NCBI RefSeq assembly: GCF_900102165.1
Contig: NZ_FNBD01000015.1
Span: 1-64,000, forward strand
Origin: Cellulophaga baltica
GTDB lineage: Bacteria > Bacteroidota > Bacteroidia > Flavobacteriales > Flavobacteriaceae
DNA length: 64,000 nt
Direction: 5' to 3'
The position numbers were made by a program, and so were the translations under genes. Every line of letters begins with the position of its first letter. Position 1 is the stretch's first letter. A model generated the notes under the pieces. It searched no databases. It saw nothing but the letters and a program-made list of their open reading frames with translations, and was not told where the DNA came from. Shown here piece by piece: positions 35,963 through 43,071 of the stretch.

Positions 35963-37093
35963 TTACAATCTTTTATCCATTTGTTTTACCATCTTGTTTT
36001 TCCACTCTGTAAAATCTCCAGCTAAGATATGCTTTCTTGCCTCACGAGTTAACCATAAATAAAATCCTAAATTATGAATGGTTGCAATTTGCTTTCCTAA
36101 ATATTCGTTGGCCGCAAATAGATGACGTAGATATGCTTTAGAATATTCTGTATCTACAAAGGTTATGGCCATATCATCAATCGGAGAAAAATCATCCTCC
36201 CATTTTTTATTTTTGATATTTATAGTTCCATGCGCTGTAAAAAGCATTCCGTTTCTTGCATTACGCGTTGGCATTACGCAATCAAACATATCAATACCTA
36301 AAGCAATGTTCTCCAATATATTAATAGGAGTACCTACTCCCATTAAATATCTTGGCTTGTCTTCTGGCAAAATTTCACAAACCACCTCTGTCATTGCATA
36401 CATTTCATCTGCCGGTTCCCCTACAGACAAACCTCCAATAGCATTTCCTTCTGCCCCTACTCCTGCAATATATTCTGCAGATTGACGTCTTAAATCTTTA
36501 TAGGTAGATCCTTGAACGATTGGAAAGAATGATTGGCTATAATCATACTTATAAGGAAGCGTTTCTAAATGTTTAATACAACGTTCTAACCAACGGTGCG
36601 TCATATGCATTGAACGCTGTGCATACTTATAATCACAAGGGTAAGGTGTACACTCATCAAAAGCCATGATAATATCTGCTCCAATGATACGCTGAATTTC
36701 CATTACACTCTCCGGAGTAAAGGTATGATAAGAACCGTCTATATGCGATTTAAACTTAACGCCTTCTTCCTTAATTTTTCTATTTTCAGATAGGGAATAG
36801 ACTTGGTACCCACCACTATCGGTTAGAATATTTCTATCCCAACCCATAAATTTATGAAGTCCACCAGCCTTTTCTAAAATTTGAGTTTTAGGACGTAAAT
36901 ATAAATGATAGGTATTCCCTAATATGATATCAGGATTAATTTCTTCTTTAAGCTCTTTCTGGTGCACTCCTTTTACAGAGGCAACCGTACCTACAGGCAT
37001 AAAAATTGGCGTTTCAATTTTCCCATGATCAGTGATCATTTCTCCTGCTCTAGCTTTACTATGTGGGTCTGTATGCTTTAGTGTAAATTTCAA
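35963..37093 (-). CDS. tgt: tRNA-guanine transglycosylase without the zinc cysteines
   Basis: The 376-residue enzyme exchanges guanine for a queuine precursor at the wobble base of tRNAs with GUN anticodons. It has the TDSGGYQVYSL motif (about residues 91-101) and FDCVMPTRNARNG (about 266-278), the substrate and nucleophile regions. However, the zinc motif CxCxxC of E. coli Tgt is replaced: the aligned stretch reads DDMAITFVDTEYSKAYLRHL, with no Cys, although the later His of TIHNL is retained. The TATATTTG element on the minus strand at 37120-37113 may be its promoter. It forms an operon with the Lpt permease and EamA transporter. Confidence 0.95.
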   Translation of the reverse strand: MKFTLKHTDPHSKARAGEMITDHGKIETPIFMPVGTVASVKGVHQKELKEEINPDIILGNTYHLYLRPKTQILEKAGGLHKFMGWDRNILTDSGGYQVYSLSENRKIKEEGVKFKSHIDGSYHTFTPESVMEIQRIIGADIIMAFDECTPYPCDYKYAQRSMHMTHRWLERCIKHLETLPYKYDYSQSFFPIVQGSTYKDLRRQSAEYIAGVGAEGNAIGGLSVGEPADEMYAMTEVVCEILPEDKPRYLMGVGTPINILENIALGIDMFDCVMPTRNARNGMLFTAHGTINIKNKKWEDDFSPIDDMAITFVDTEYSKAYLRHLFAANEYLGKQIATIHNLGFYLWLTREARKHILAGDFTEWKNKMVKQMDKRL

Positions 37094-37332
37094 ATCGTCT
37101 ATTAAATTAGCGCAAATATAGTTAACTCATCAAGTAAATTACTTAAGAAAAAAATAAAGTTGAGATTATTGAACACAAAATCAGAATCTACTGAAATTAA
37201 GTATTTAAAAATTTAACAAGGTCTTATAATTTCAAAAACAATAAAGCCCCTTGCTTCTCGTTGAAAGTGATGAGAACAAACTTGAATTGGTATTATTATT
37301 GATACTATTCTTGTTTTTAAACTATAGAAAAC

Positions 37333-37917
37333 ATGAGGAAAACAATTTTAACAGCAGTATTGGCCTTAATAGGCGGTATTGCAATGGCACAAACAGAGCC
37401 TGGTTTTGGAATTAAAGCAGGGCTAAACTATGGCGCAAATGGCGATTATTTTGATTCTGCAGAAGATGCATACAAGAGTCCAGACGGCAATGTTGGATAC
37501 CATGTGGGTATTTTTGGAAAATTTGGAGAGCAAATTTACTTTAGACCAGAATTAGTCTATACCAAGACAAAGTCTGATTATGAGAATAATAGTTTGGACA
37601 TGTCTAAATTAGATGCACCACTATTAATAGGTTTCAATGTTATTGGCCCCTTGACCGTATTTGCAGGACCATCATTACAGTACATACTAGATACAGATTA
37701 TGACGGCATTACCTTTGGTGATGTTAAGAATGATTTCACTGTAGGTCTTAACATAGGAGCTGGAGTTAATCTTGGTAAGTTGGGTATTGATTTACGCTAC
37801 GAACGAGGTTTTTCTGAAAATGAAATAACTGCTATTAACAATAATAACCTATTAAGTGTAGATAGAATAGATACGAGACCAGATCAATTAATTCTGAGTT
37901 TATCTTTAAAGATCTAA
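37333..37917 (+). CDS. Outer-membrane beta-barrel protein (porin family)
   Basis: The 194-residue protein has a clear signal peptide (MRKTILTAVLALIGGIAMAQ) and then an eight-stranded-barrel pattern: GFGIKAGLNYGANGDY, GYHVGIFGKFGEQIYFRPELVY and a final LILSLSLKI. It belongs to the PF13568-like small outer-membrane barrels of Bacteroidota, whose function is mostly unknown. It is alone on the plus strand, with 239 bp of non-coding DNA before it and a shared terminator behind. Confidence 0.85.
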   Translation: MRKTILTAVLALIGGIAMAQTEPGFGIKAGLNYGANGDYFDSAEDAYKSPDGNVGYHVGIFGKFGEQIYFRPELVYTKTKSDYENNSLDMSKLDAPLLIGFNVIGPLTVFAGPSLQYILDTDYDGITFGDVKNDFTVGLNIGAGVNLGKLGIDLRYERGFSENEITAINNNNLLSVDRIDTRPDQLILSLSLKI

Positions 37918-37943
37918 GATTCCGAACAAATTAAAAACGCATA

Positions 37944-37981
37944 AAAAAACCTGAAAGCTACATGTAGTTTTCAGGTTTTTT
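37944..37981. terminator. Bidirectional terminator between porin and FKBP genes
   Basis: AAAAAACCTGAAA at 37944-37956 pairs with TTTCAGGTTTTTT at 37969-37981, with an inner CTAC/GTAG stem. It sits between two convergent genes and has T-runs on both strands. Confidence 0.9.
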
Positions 37982-37999
37982 AATTTAAGCTATTTATGC

Positions 38000-38941
38000 T
38001 TATTTGGTATCTGGATCTAAATGATCTGGAATACCGTCATTATCTGTATCTCTGAAAACAACTTCTCCATTCACAATATCTATCTCTTCACTGGTTGGTG
38101 TATTATCACCATCATCATCTGCATCTAGATAATTAGGAACAAACGTAAACACTTTTGCTTCATCTTCCTCATCGGTGTTGTCATTATTTAATCTACCATT
38201 TCCATCTACATCTTCTAAATAAGAAGGAATACCATCATTATCGTGATCGGCTTGATTGACTGTAAATAAATCAATTTTAAATACTATTGGAGAGTATGCT
38301 GGTATATTGGTTTGAGATGCTGCATAGTACCCTAGTGCTGAAGGCATAAAAATAGCTCCAATACCATAATCTTCAATTTTCACGGTACCATCTTCATTAA
38401 CGCTTCCAGGTCCTCCACCTTTAAATTGTGTGATCCCTTGAGCAAAGCCTGTTACTAAAGAAGGCAAGCTAAACCATATTGGAGCTGCTGAAGAATCAAA
38501 AATAGTACCATCCAATAATTCTCCTTGATATCGTACAAAGGTAGAATCTGCAAATGTTGTTGCTGCACCAATTCCTTCTCTCGCCACTAAATAATATAAT
38601 TTATGATCAATTTCTTCATCACTATCTGTAATTCCAACATTTTCAGACGTTACTTTAACCGTTTTAAATCCGAAACCTTCACTGTTTAATAGTGAAATCT
38701 TATCACTATTAACTCCTGATATCGTATCAAATACAATTTGATAATCAAAATCTTCTGCAGGATTTTCAAAATCTTCATAGTTGTAAAAGTGTGTCGAAAA
38801 ATAGGCCTGAAGCGCAGACTCATCATCTACAATTGTTTCACTAAGGTCTGTTGGAGGAACAATTACAACATCATCATCTTTCTTACAAGAAATAAAAACT
38901 AAGGTAATTGCTAAAAAATAAAATATACTTTTGATATTCAT
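38000..38941 (-). CDS. FKBP-type peptidyl-prolyl isomerase lipoprotein with Ca-binding repeats
   Basis: The 313-residue protein has a lipobox FISC (Cys near residue 19), then an FKBP-like domain (about residues 115-225, with DSTFVRYQGELLDGTIFDSS and GYYAASQTNIPAYSPIVFKIDLF), and a C-terminal acidic tail of type-3 calcium repeats such as DHDNDGIPSYLEDVDGNG and DTDNDGIPDHLDPD. It should act as an envelope folding factor. The start is taken at MNIKSIF (38941) because the upstream Met gives no signal sequence. Fusion of FKBP with calcium repeats is found in Flavobacteriaceae but is uncommon elsewhere. Confidence 0.85.
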   Translation of the reverse strand: MNIKSIFYFLAITLVFISCKKDDDVVIVPPTDLSETIVDDESALQAYFSTHFYNYEDFENPAEDFDYQIVFDTISGVNSDKISLLNSEGFGFKTVKVTSENVGITDSDEEIDHKLYYLVAREGIGAATTFADSTFVRYQGELLDGTIFDSSAAPIWFSLPSLVTGFAQGITQFKGGGPGSVNEDGTVKIEDYGIGAIFMPSALGYYAASQTNIPAYSPIVFKIDLFTVNQADHDNDGIPSYLEDVDGNGRLNNDNTDEEDEAKVFTFVPNYLDADDDGDNTPTSEEIDIVNGEVVFRDTDNDGIPDHLDPDTK

Positions 38942-39019
38942 CCATCTAATATTAAGTGCCGCAAGATACAATTTTCCCCTATTTTTGTAGAAAAGATTAA
39001 GAAAGAATTATAACTGATT

Positions 39020-39412
39020 ATGCGTATAGATAAATACCTATGGTGTATTAGATATTTTAAAACCAGAAATATTGGTACAGAAGCCTGTAAAAAGGGTCAT
39101 GTAAAACTAAATGGCGCTGCCGCAAAACCTTCTAAAGAGGTGCTGCCGATGGATAAAATAATTGTGCGCAAAAATCAGATCAACTACGAATTGACGGTTT
39201 TAGATGTTCCACCAAATAGAGTGGGCGCAAAACTGGTAGATCTATACCGTAAAGATACCACCCCTGCTTCTGCTTTTGAAAACAATGAGCTTTTACAATA
39301 TTCCAAGGATTATTATAGAAAGAAAGGAATGGGGAGACCAACCAAAAAAGACAGAAGAGATATTGAGGACTATATAGATGATTCTTCTGAAACTAAAAAT
39401 AATGAAGAATAA
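39020..39412 (+). CDS. S4-domain RNA-binding protein (Hsp15-like)
   Basis: The 130-residue basic protein begins with the S4 RNA-binding fold MRIDKYLWCIRYFKTRN (residues 1-17) and GHVKLNGAAAKPSKEVLPMD. Hsp15 (HslR) binds stalled 50S subunits carrying a nascent chain; this is the likely role. A -7-like TATTTTTG at 38980-38987 precedes it. It is 40 bp upstream of a phosphoribosyltransferase gene, and divergent from the FKBP gene. Confidence 0.88.
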   Translation: MRIDKYLWCIRYFKTRNIGTEACKKGHVKLNGAAAKPSKEVLPMDKIIVRKNQINYELTVLDVPPNRVGAKLVDLYRKDTTPASAFENNELLQYSKDYYRKKGMGRPTKKDRRDIEDYIDDSSETKNNEE

Positions 39413-39452
39413 AGAAGCGTTTCTTTATCTTTGATATGAAAATTTAAACCGC

Positions 39453-39950
39453 ATGCAACACCAGATTTTATCCCATAAAGAGATACAGTACAAAATTAAT
39501 AGAATTGCTTATCAAATCTATGAAGCTAATGTAGATGAAAAAGAAATCATCATTGCAGGAATAGAAGGTGGTGGATTAAATTTTGCCAAAAAGATTGTAA
39601 AAGTTCTACAAGAGATTACTACTGCAGAAATAAAGATATGCAAAGTAAGCATGGATAAAAAAAATCCTTTACAGTCGGGAGTTACTACCGCTATAAAGGA
39701 AGAAGATTATGCTAATAAGTCTGTTGTCTTAGTAGATGACGTTTTAAATTCTGGTACCACTCTTATATACGGTGTCCATCATTTCTTGCGGGTACCTTTA
39801 AAACAATTAAAAACTGCGGTGCTAGTAAACAGAAACCATAAGAAGTATCCTGTTAAGGCAGATTATAAAGGAATATCTTTATCTACCTCTTTACATGAGC
39901 AAATACAAGTAGATTTTAAAACAAATAACGACCGCGTCTACCTACTTTAG
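39453..39950 (+). CDS. Phosphoribosyltransferase-family protein
   Basis: The 165-residue protein has the PRPP-binding motif VVLVDDVLNSGTTL (about residues 90-103) and the overall size of PyrR/hypoxanthine-type phosphoribosyltransferases. It may be a purine or pyrimidine salvage enzyme or a PyrR-type regulator. TATCTTTG at 39426-39433 is a fair -7 element. Its last nine bases overlap the end of the convergent shikimate kinase gene. Confidence 0.85.
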   Translation: MQHQILSHKEIQYKINRIAYQIYEANVDEKEIIIAGIEGGGLNFAKKIVKVLQEITTAEIKICKVSMDKKNPLQSGVTTAIKEEDYANKSVVLVDDVLNSGTTLIYGVHHFLRVPLKQLKTAVLVNRNHKKYPVKADYKGISLSTSLHEQIQVDFKTNNDRVYLL

Positions 39951-40457
39951 GTTTTCTAAAATTTCATTTACGATATCTTCCGGTATTTTAGTATCGCAAA
40001 CAATAGTGGTATTCGCTTGTAGGTAAAAGTTATTTCTTTCAAACAAATGCTTCCCTATAAATTCTGGTAAATCGTTTTCTGCGATGTTTTGAACCAAAGG
40101 TCTGCTTTCTTTTTCATTTATTAGCCGTTTTACGAGACTAGGAATTGATAATTTCAGGTAAAAATTATGTTTTGTATGCTTTTGAATTAATGCTAAATTA
40201 TTCGCGTAACAAGGAGTTCCTCCACCTGTAGATAAAATAAATGATTTTTTTTCTTCCATTAATTCTTGGACATATTTATGCTCCATTTTCCTAAAAAAGA
40301 TCTCTCCTCGGTCTTTAAAAATATCAGAAACACTTAGATTTAATTTAGATTCTATATACGCATCCAAGTCTATGAAATTGATATTCAATTTTTTAGAAAG
40401 TAATTTTCCTATGGTAGTTTTTCCACTTCCCATGTAACCTATAAGGACTATTTTCAT
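39942..40457 (-). CDS. aroK: Shikimate kinase
   Basis: The 171-residue enzyme phosphorylates shikimate at O3 in aromatic amino acid synthesis. The P-loop GYMGSGKTT covers residues 7-15. FIDLDAYIE (about 30-38) carries the substrate-side Asp, and the motif STGGGTPC follows near residue 77. Length fits the family. It is convergent with the phosphoribosyltransferase gene. Confidence 0.95.
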   Translation of the reverse strand: MKIVLIGYMGSGKTTIGKLLSKKLNINFIDLDAYIESKLNLSVSDIFKDRGEIFFRKMEHKYVQELMEEKKSFILSTGGGTPCYANNLALIQKHTKHNFYLKLSIPSLVKRLINEKESRPLVQNIAENDLPEFIGKHLFERNNFYLQANTTIVCDTKIPEDIVNEILENLK

Positions 40458-40529
40458 TTTCTTATTTTGTGTAAAATTGAACCAAAATAAAGTGATTTCA
40501 AAAAAAAATAATTTTTTTTCAAAATAGGC

Positions 40530-40559
40530 TTGGATATGTGACTAAAGGTTGTATATTTG
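40530..40559 (+). promoter_or_regulatory. Promoter of tRNA-Lys copy 1
   Basis: TTG at 40530-40532 and TATATTTG at 40552-40559, separated by 19 bp, fit the Bacteroidota consensus. The tRNA starts 48 bp after the -7 box. Confidence 0.7.
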
Positions 40560-40606
40560 CACCCGCAAACAGGGAATATTTCTCTATAGCAAATTACTGA
40601 AATAAT

Positions 40607-40679
40607 GACCTGGTAGCTCAGTTGGTAGAGCATCTCCCTTTTAAGGAGAGGGTCCTGGGTTCGAGCCCCAGCCCGGTCA
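40607..40679 (+). tRNA. tRNA-Lys (anticodon UUU), copy 1
   Basis: The 73-nt gene folds into a cloverleaf with acceptor GACCTGG/CCCGGTC, D arm GCTC/GAGC, anticodon stem TCTCC/GGAGA with loop CTTTTAA (anticodon TTT at the centre), and T arm CTGGG-TTCGAGC-CCCAG. Position 5 (T) faces C at 68, a mismatch in the acceptor stem that occurs in both copies. CCA is not encoded. Confidence 0.95.
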
Positions 40680-40682
40680 CAG

Positions 40683-40718
40683 AAAAGCCTTTTGAATCAT
40701 AGATTCAAAAGGCTTTTT
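40683..40718 (+). terminator. Terminator of tRNA-Lys copy 1
   Basis: AAAAGCCTTTTGAATC at 40683-40698 pairs with GATTCAAAAGGCTTTT at 40702-40717 and a T follows. Confidence 0.92.
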
Positions 40719-40775
40719 GCATATATAGCATCTTCCATATCGTTTAATATTTTTCTAAATATATTAGGCCATTTC

Positions 40776-40809
40776 TTGCTAGGATATGTAACTAAAGGTT
40801 GTATATTTG
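40776..40809 (+). promoter_or_regulatory. Promoter of tRNA-Lys copy 2
   Basis: TATATTTG at 40802-40809 is the same -7 box as in copy 1. The nearest TTG (40776-40778) leaves a 23-bp spacer, since the duplication does not include the original -33 element; this promoter is probably weaker. Confidence 0.55.
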
Positions 40810-40856
40810 CACCCGCAAACAGGGAATATTTCTCTATAGCGAATCATTGAAATAAT

Positions 40857-40929
40857 GACCTGGTAGCTCAGTTGGTAGAGCATCTCCCTTTTAAGGAGAG
40901 GGTCCTGGGTTCGAGCCCCAGCCCGGTCA
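40857..40929 (+). tRNA. tRNA-Lys (anticodon UUU), copy 2
   Basis: Identical in sequence to the gene 250 bp upstream, including anticodon TTT and the T5/C68 acceptor mismatch. It follows the same leader and is followed by the same hairpin terminator. Confidence 0.95.
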
Positions 40930-40932
40930 CAG

Positions 40933-40968
40933 AAAAGCCTTTTGAATCATAGATTCAAAAGGCTTTTT
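40933..40968 (+). terminator. Terminator of tRNA-Lys copy 2
   Basis: Same stem-loop and T run as at 40683-40718, 250 bp further. Confidence 0.92.
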
Positions 40969-41099
40969 GCTTTTAAGATATTGAGCACTTTGCTTCTTTT
41001 AAAAAAATAGGCAGTTTAATTAATGAGTGCGTGCCTACAAAATAAGACTTAGCTGTTTACGTATTCCAAGAAGGTTTAATAGCTGCTAGCACATTTAAA

Positions 41100-42959
41100 C
41101 TATTCTACTTCTATAATCATCGCATTTCTTGCCTTTACAGACAGCTTAGAAACTGCATTAATTCTAACATTGTTTAGAACCTCTCTACCTGATAAGGACT
41201 CTCCAAGTATTTCTCTATACGTTGTCAAATCTAATAGTACATCTTCGGTGTTTTTATTTAAAATCACCATAATTTTTTTCTGGTTGTTATATCTAAAAAA
41301 CACATACACCTCTTCCTTATTTTTTGGAGCAAAATGCTTTAAAGATCCGCTATGAATAACTGTAGTGCTTTTACGCCAATTTAGAAGCTTCTTTACAAAC
41401 TCTTGAGCATCTTTCTGCTTTAACGACATACCGTGCCCTGTAAAGGCATTTACTTTATCTTTTTGCCACCCCCCTGGAAAATCAGAACGTATAATTCCGT
41501 GATCATCTGAACCTGGATTGGTCTTTAAGATTTCGGTTCCATAATAGATTTGGGGAATACCGCGCGTAGTAGCAAGATACACCAACGCTAACTTATAAAG
41601 GTCGTAGTTTTCATTGAGCTGTGTATACATCCTACTCATGTCATGATTATCTGAAAAAATCATTAAATTATTTGGATTGGCATATACGTAGTCTTGTGCC
41701 AATGTTTCGTAAAGCTCTATCCAAGATGAAGCCCATGACTTTTCATTATTTAAGGAATTTACTAAAGCATTCTGTAAAGGAAAGTCCATAACACTTTTTA
41801 AGTGTGATTTATAACCATTGTAATTTTCCTTCCCTTCTTGCCAATAGGCCACTTGGTTGGGATTTGTAGACCATTCTTCTCCTACAATAGTAAACAAAGG
41901 ATATTCTTTAGAAATTGCAGCTGACCAATCATTCATAAATTCCATATCCGGATAAGGATAAGTATCCATTCTTATACCCGATATTCCTGAGTATTCTATC
42001 CACCAAATTGCATTCTGAATTAAATAAGTTGCGAGTTCTGGATTTTTTTGATTTAAATCGGGCATAGTACGAACAAACCAACCATCGAAAAATATTTTCC
42101 TATCCTCCTCTGCTGCATACGGATCTAATATAATAGATTTCCGATGATTGGTTTCTGTATATTCTGGCCATTGGTTAATCCAATCTTGTGATGGCAAATC
42201 TTTCATCCACCAATGATTTAAACCAATATGGTTGGCCACCATATCCATTATGACAGTTAAGCCTTTTTCATTGGCTTTTTTCACCATACTCCGGTAAAGG
42301 TCTTTAGAACCAAATCTAGGATCTACCTTATAAAAATCGGTAATAGCATACCCATGATAACTATTTTTTGGCATCGCATTCTCTAGCATCGGAGTAATCC
42401 ATAGCGAGGTAAATCCCATATCAGATATATAATCAAGGTGATTAATTATTCCTTGTACATCTCCTCCATGCCTGCCCCCTTTATCTTTTCTATTTACTTT
42501 ATCTTCAAATCCATTTACATTATCATTGGAGGTATCTCCATTTACAAATCTATCCGGCGTTATCAAAAAGACCACATCTGCCGAAGAGAAACCGACAGTA
42601 TTTTTATTAGTTCCCTCTCTGGGCAATAAGGGATAGGATAAATGTTTTGGCGCTTCTTTTTTACTATTCAACGTAATTGTTAAATTTCCGGGTGCAGTTT
42701 GAGGTGCAAGTGTCAAATTTAGAAACACATAATTATTATTCTGTACCCTCTTAACTTCCTTTAAAACTACCCCCTCATATTTTTCTAATCTAACTTCATA
42801 AGCGCCAATATTTTTACCATAAAGCATAATTTCAAGATCTTCAGAAGCCATGCCTACCCACCAGTTTGGGGGCTCCATACGCTCAACGAGCTGTTGCGAA
42901 AATAATGTTGGGGAAGTAGCCAGAAGAAATGCGGCTATAAAAAATAAAAAACGACACAT
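41100..42959 (-). CDS. GH13 alpha-glucan hydrolase, SusA-like neopullulanase/cyclomaltodextrinase
   Basis: The 619-residue protein has a Sec signal peptide (ending LFSQ) and no lipobox, so it should act in the periplasm. An N-terminal cyclomaltodextrinase-type domain (about residues 25-125) precedes the GH13 barrel. The four conserved regions are present: DMVANHIG (about 236), GIRMDTYPYP with the nucleophile Asp (about 328), VGEEWS with the acid Glu (about 358) and SDNHDMSR (about 435). It would cut maltooligosaccharides brought in by SusCD. A 112-bp spacer separates it from the sensor-regulator gene upstream. Confidence 0.93.
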   Translation of the reverse strand: MCRFLFFIAAFLLATSPTLFSQQLVERMEPPNWWVGMASEDLEIMLYGKNIGAYEVRLEKYEGVVLKEVKRVQNNNYVFLNLTLAPQTAPGNLTITLNSKKEAPKHLSYPLLPREGTNKNTVGFSSADVVFLITPDRFVNGDTSNDNVNGFEDKVNRKDKGGRHGGDVQGIINHLDYISDMGFTSLWITPMLENAMPKNSYHGYAITDFYKVDPRFGSKDLYRSMVKKANEKGLTVIMDMVANHIGLNHWWMKDLPSQDWINQWPEYTETNHRKSIILDPYAAEEDRKIFFDGWFVRTMPDLNQKNPELATYLIQNAIWWIEYSGISGIRMDTYPYPDMEFMNDWSAAISKEYPLFTIVGEEWSTNPNQVAYWQEGKENYNGYKSHLKSVMDFPLQNALVNSLNNEKSWASSWIELYETLAQDYVYANPNNLMIFSDNHDMSRMYTQLNENYDLYKLALVYLATTRGIPQIYYGTEILKTNPGSDDHGIIRSDFPGGWQKDKVNAFTGHGMSLKQKDAQEFVKKLLNWRKSTTVIHSGSLKHFAPKNKEEVYVFFRYNNQKKIMVILNKNTEDVLLDLTTYREILGESLSGREVLNNVRINAVSKLSVKARNAMIIEVE

Positions 42960-43025
42960 AATAATTTTTTAAATAAATTAATAAAAGTGCCTCCAAATTA
43001 TGCTATTATCAAAGTGTTTTCGCCC

Positions 43026-43039
43026 CAGTTTATAAACTG
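43026..43039. promoter_or_regulatory. Palindrome upstream of the SusA-like gene
   Basis: CAGTTTATAAACTG is a perfect 14-bp palindrome 67 bp before the GH13 start, in the spacer behind the sensor gene. AGTGTTTT at 43013-43020 resembles the AGTGTAAA/AGTGTTTT elements before susC. Operator function is a guess. Confidence 0.3.
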
Positions 43040-43071
43040 ACCTCTATTAATCTAAGTAAAAGAATAAGAAA

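Larger units (their letters stand above)
40532..40970 (+). repeat. Tandem duplication of the tRNA-Lys cassette
   Basis: A 189-bp unit (-7 region, leader, tRNA, terminator) is present at 40532-40720 and again at 40782-40970, exactly 250 bp apart. I find only four substitutions between the copies, all in the leader; tRNA and terminator are identical. The 61 bp between the copies are unrelated to the unit. Confidence 0.92.

Noticed and set aside
41040-41099. Possible small gene or second terminator between tRNA-Lys and GH13 gene
   Set aside because: No open frame, stem with T run, or promoter could be supported.
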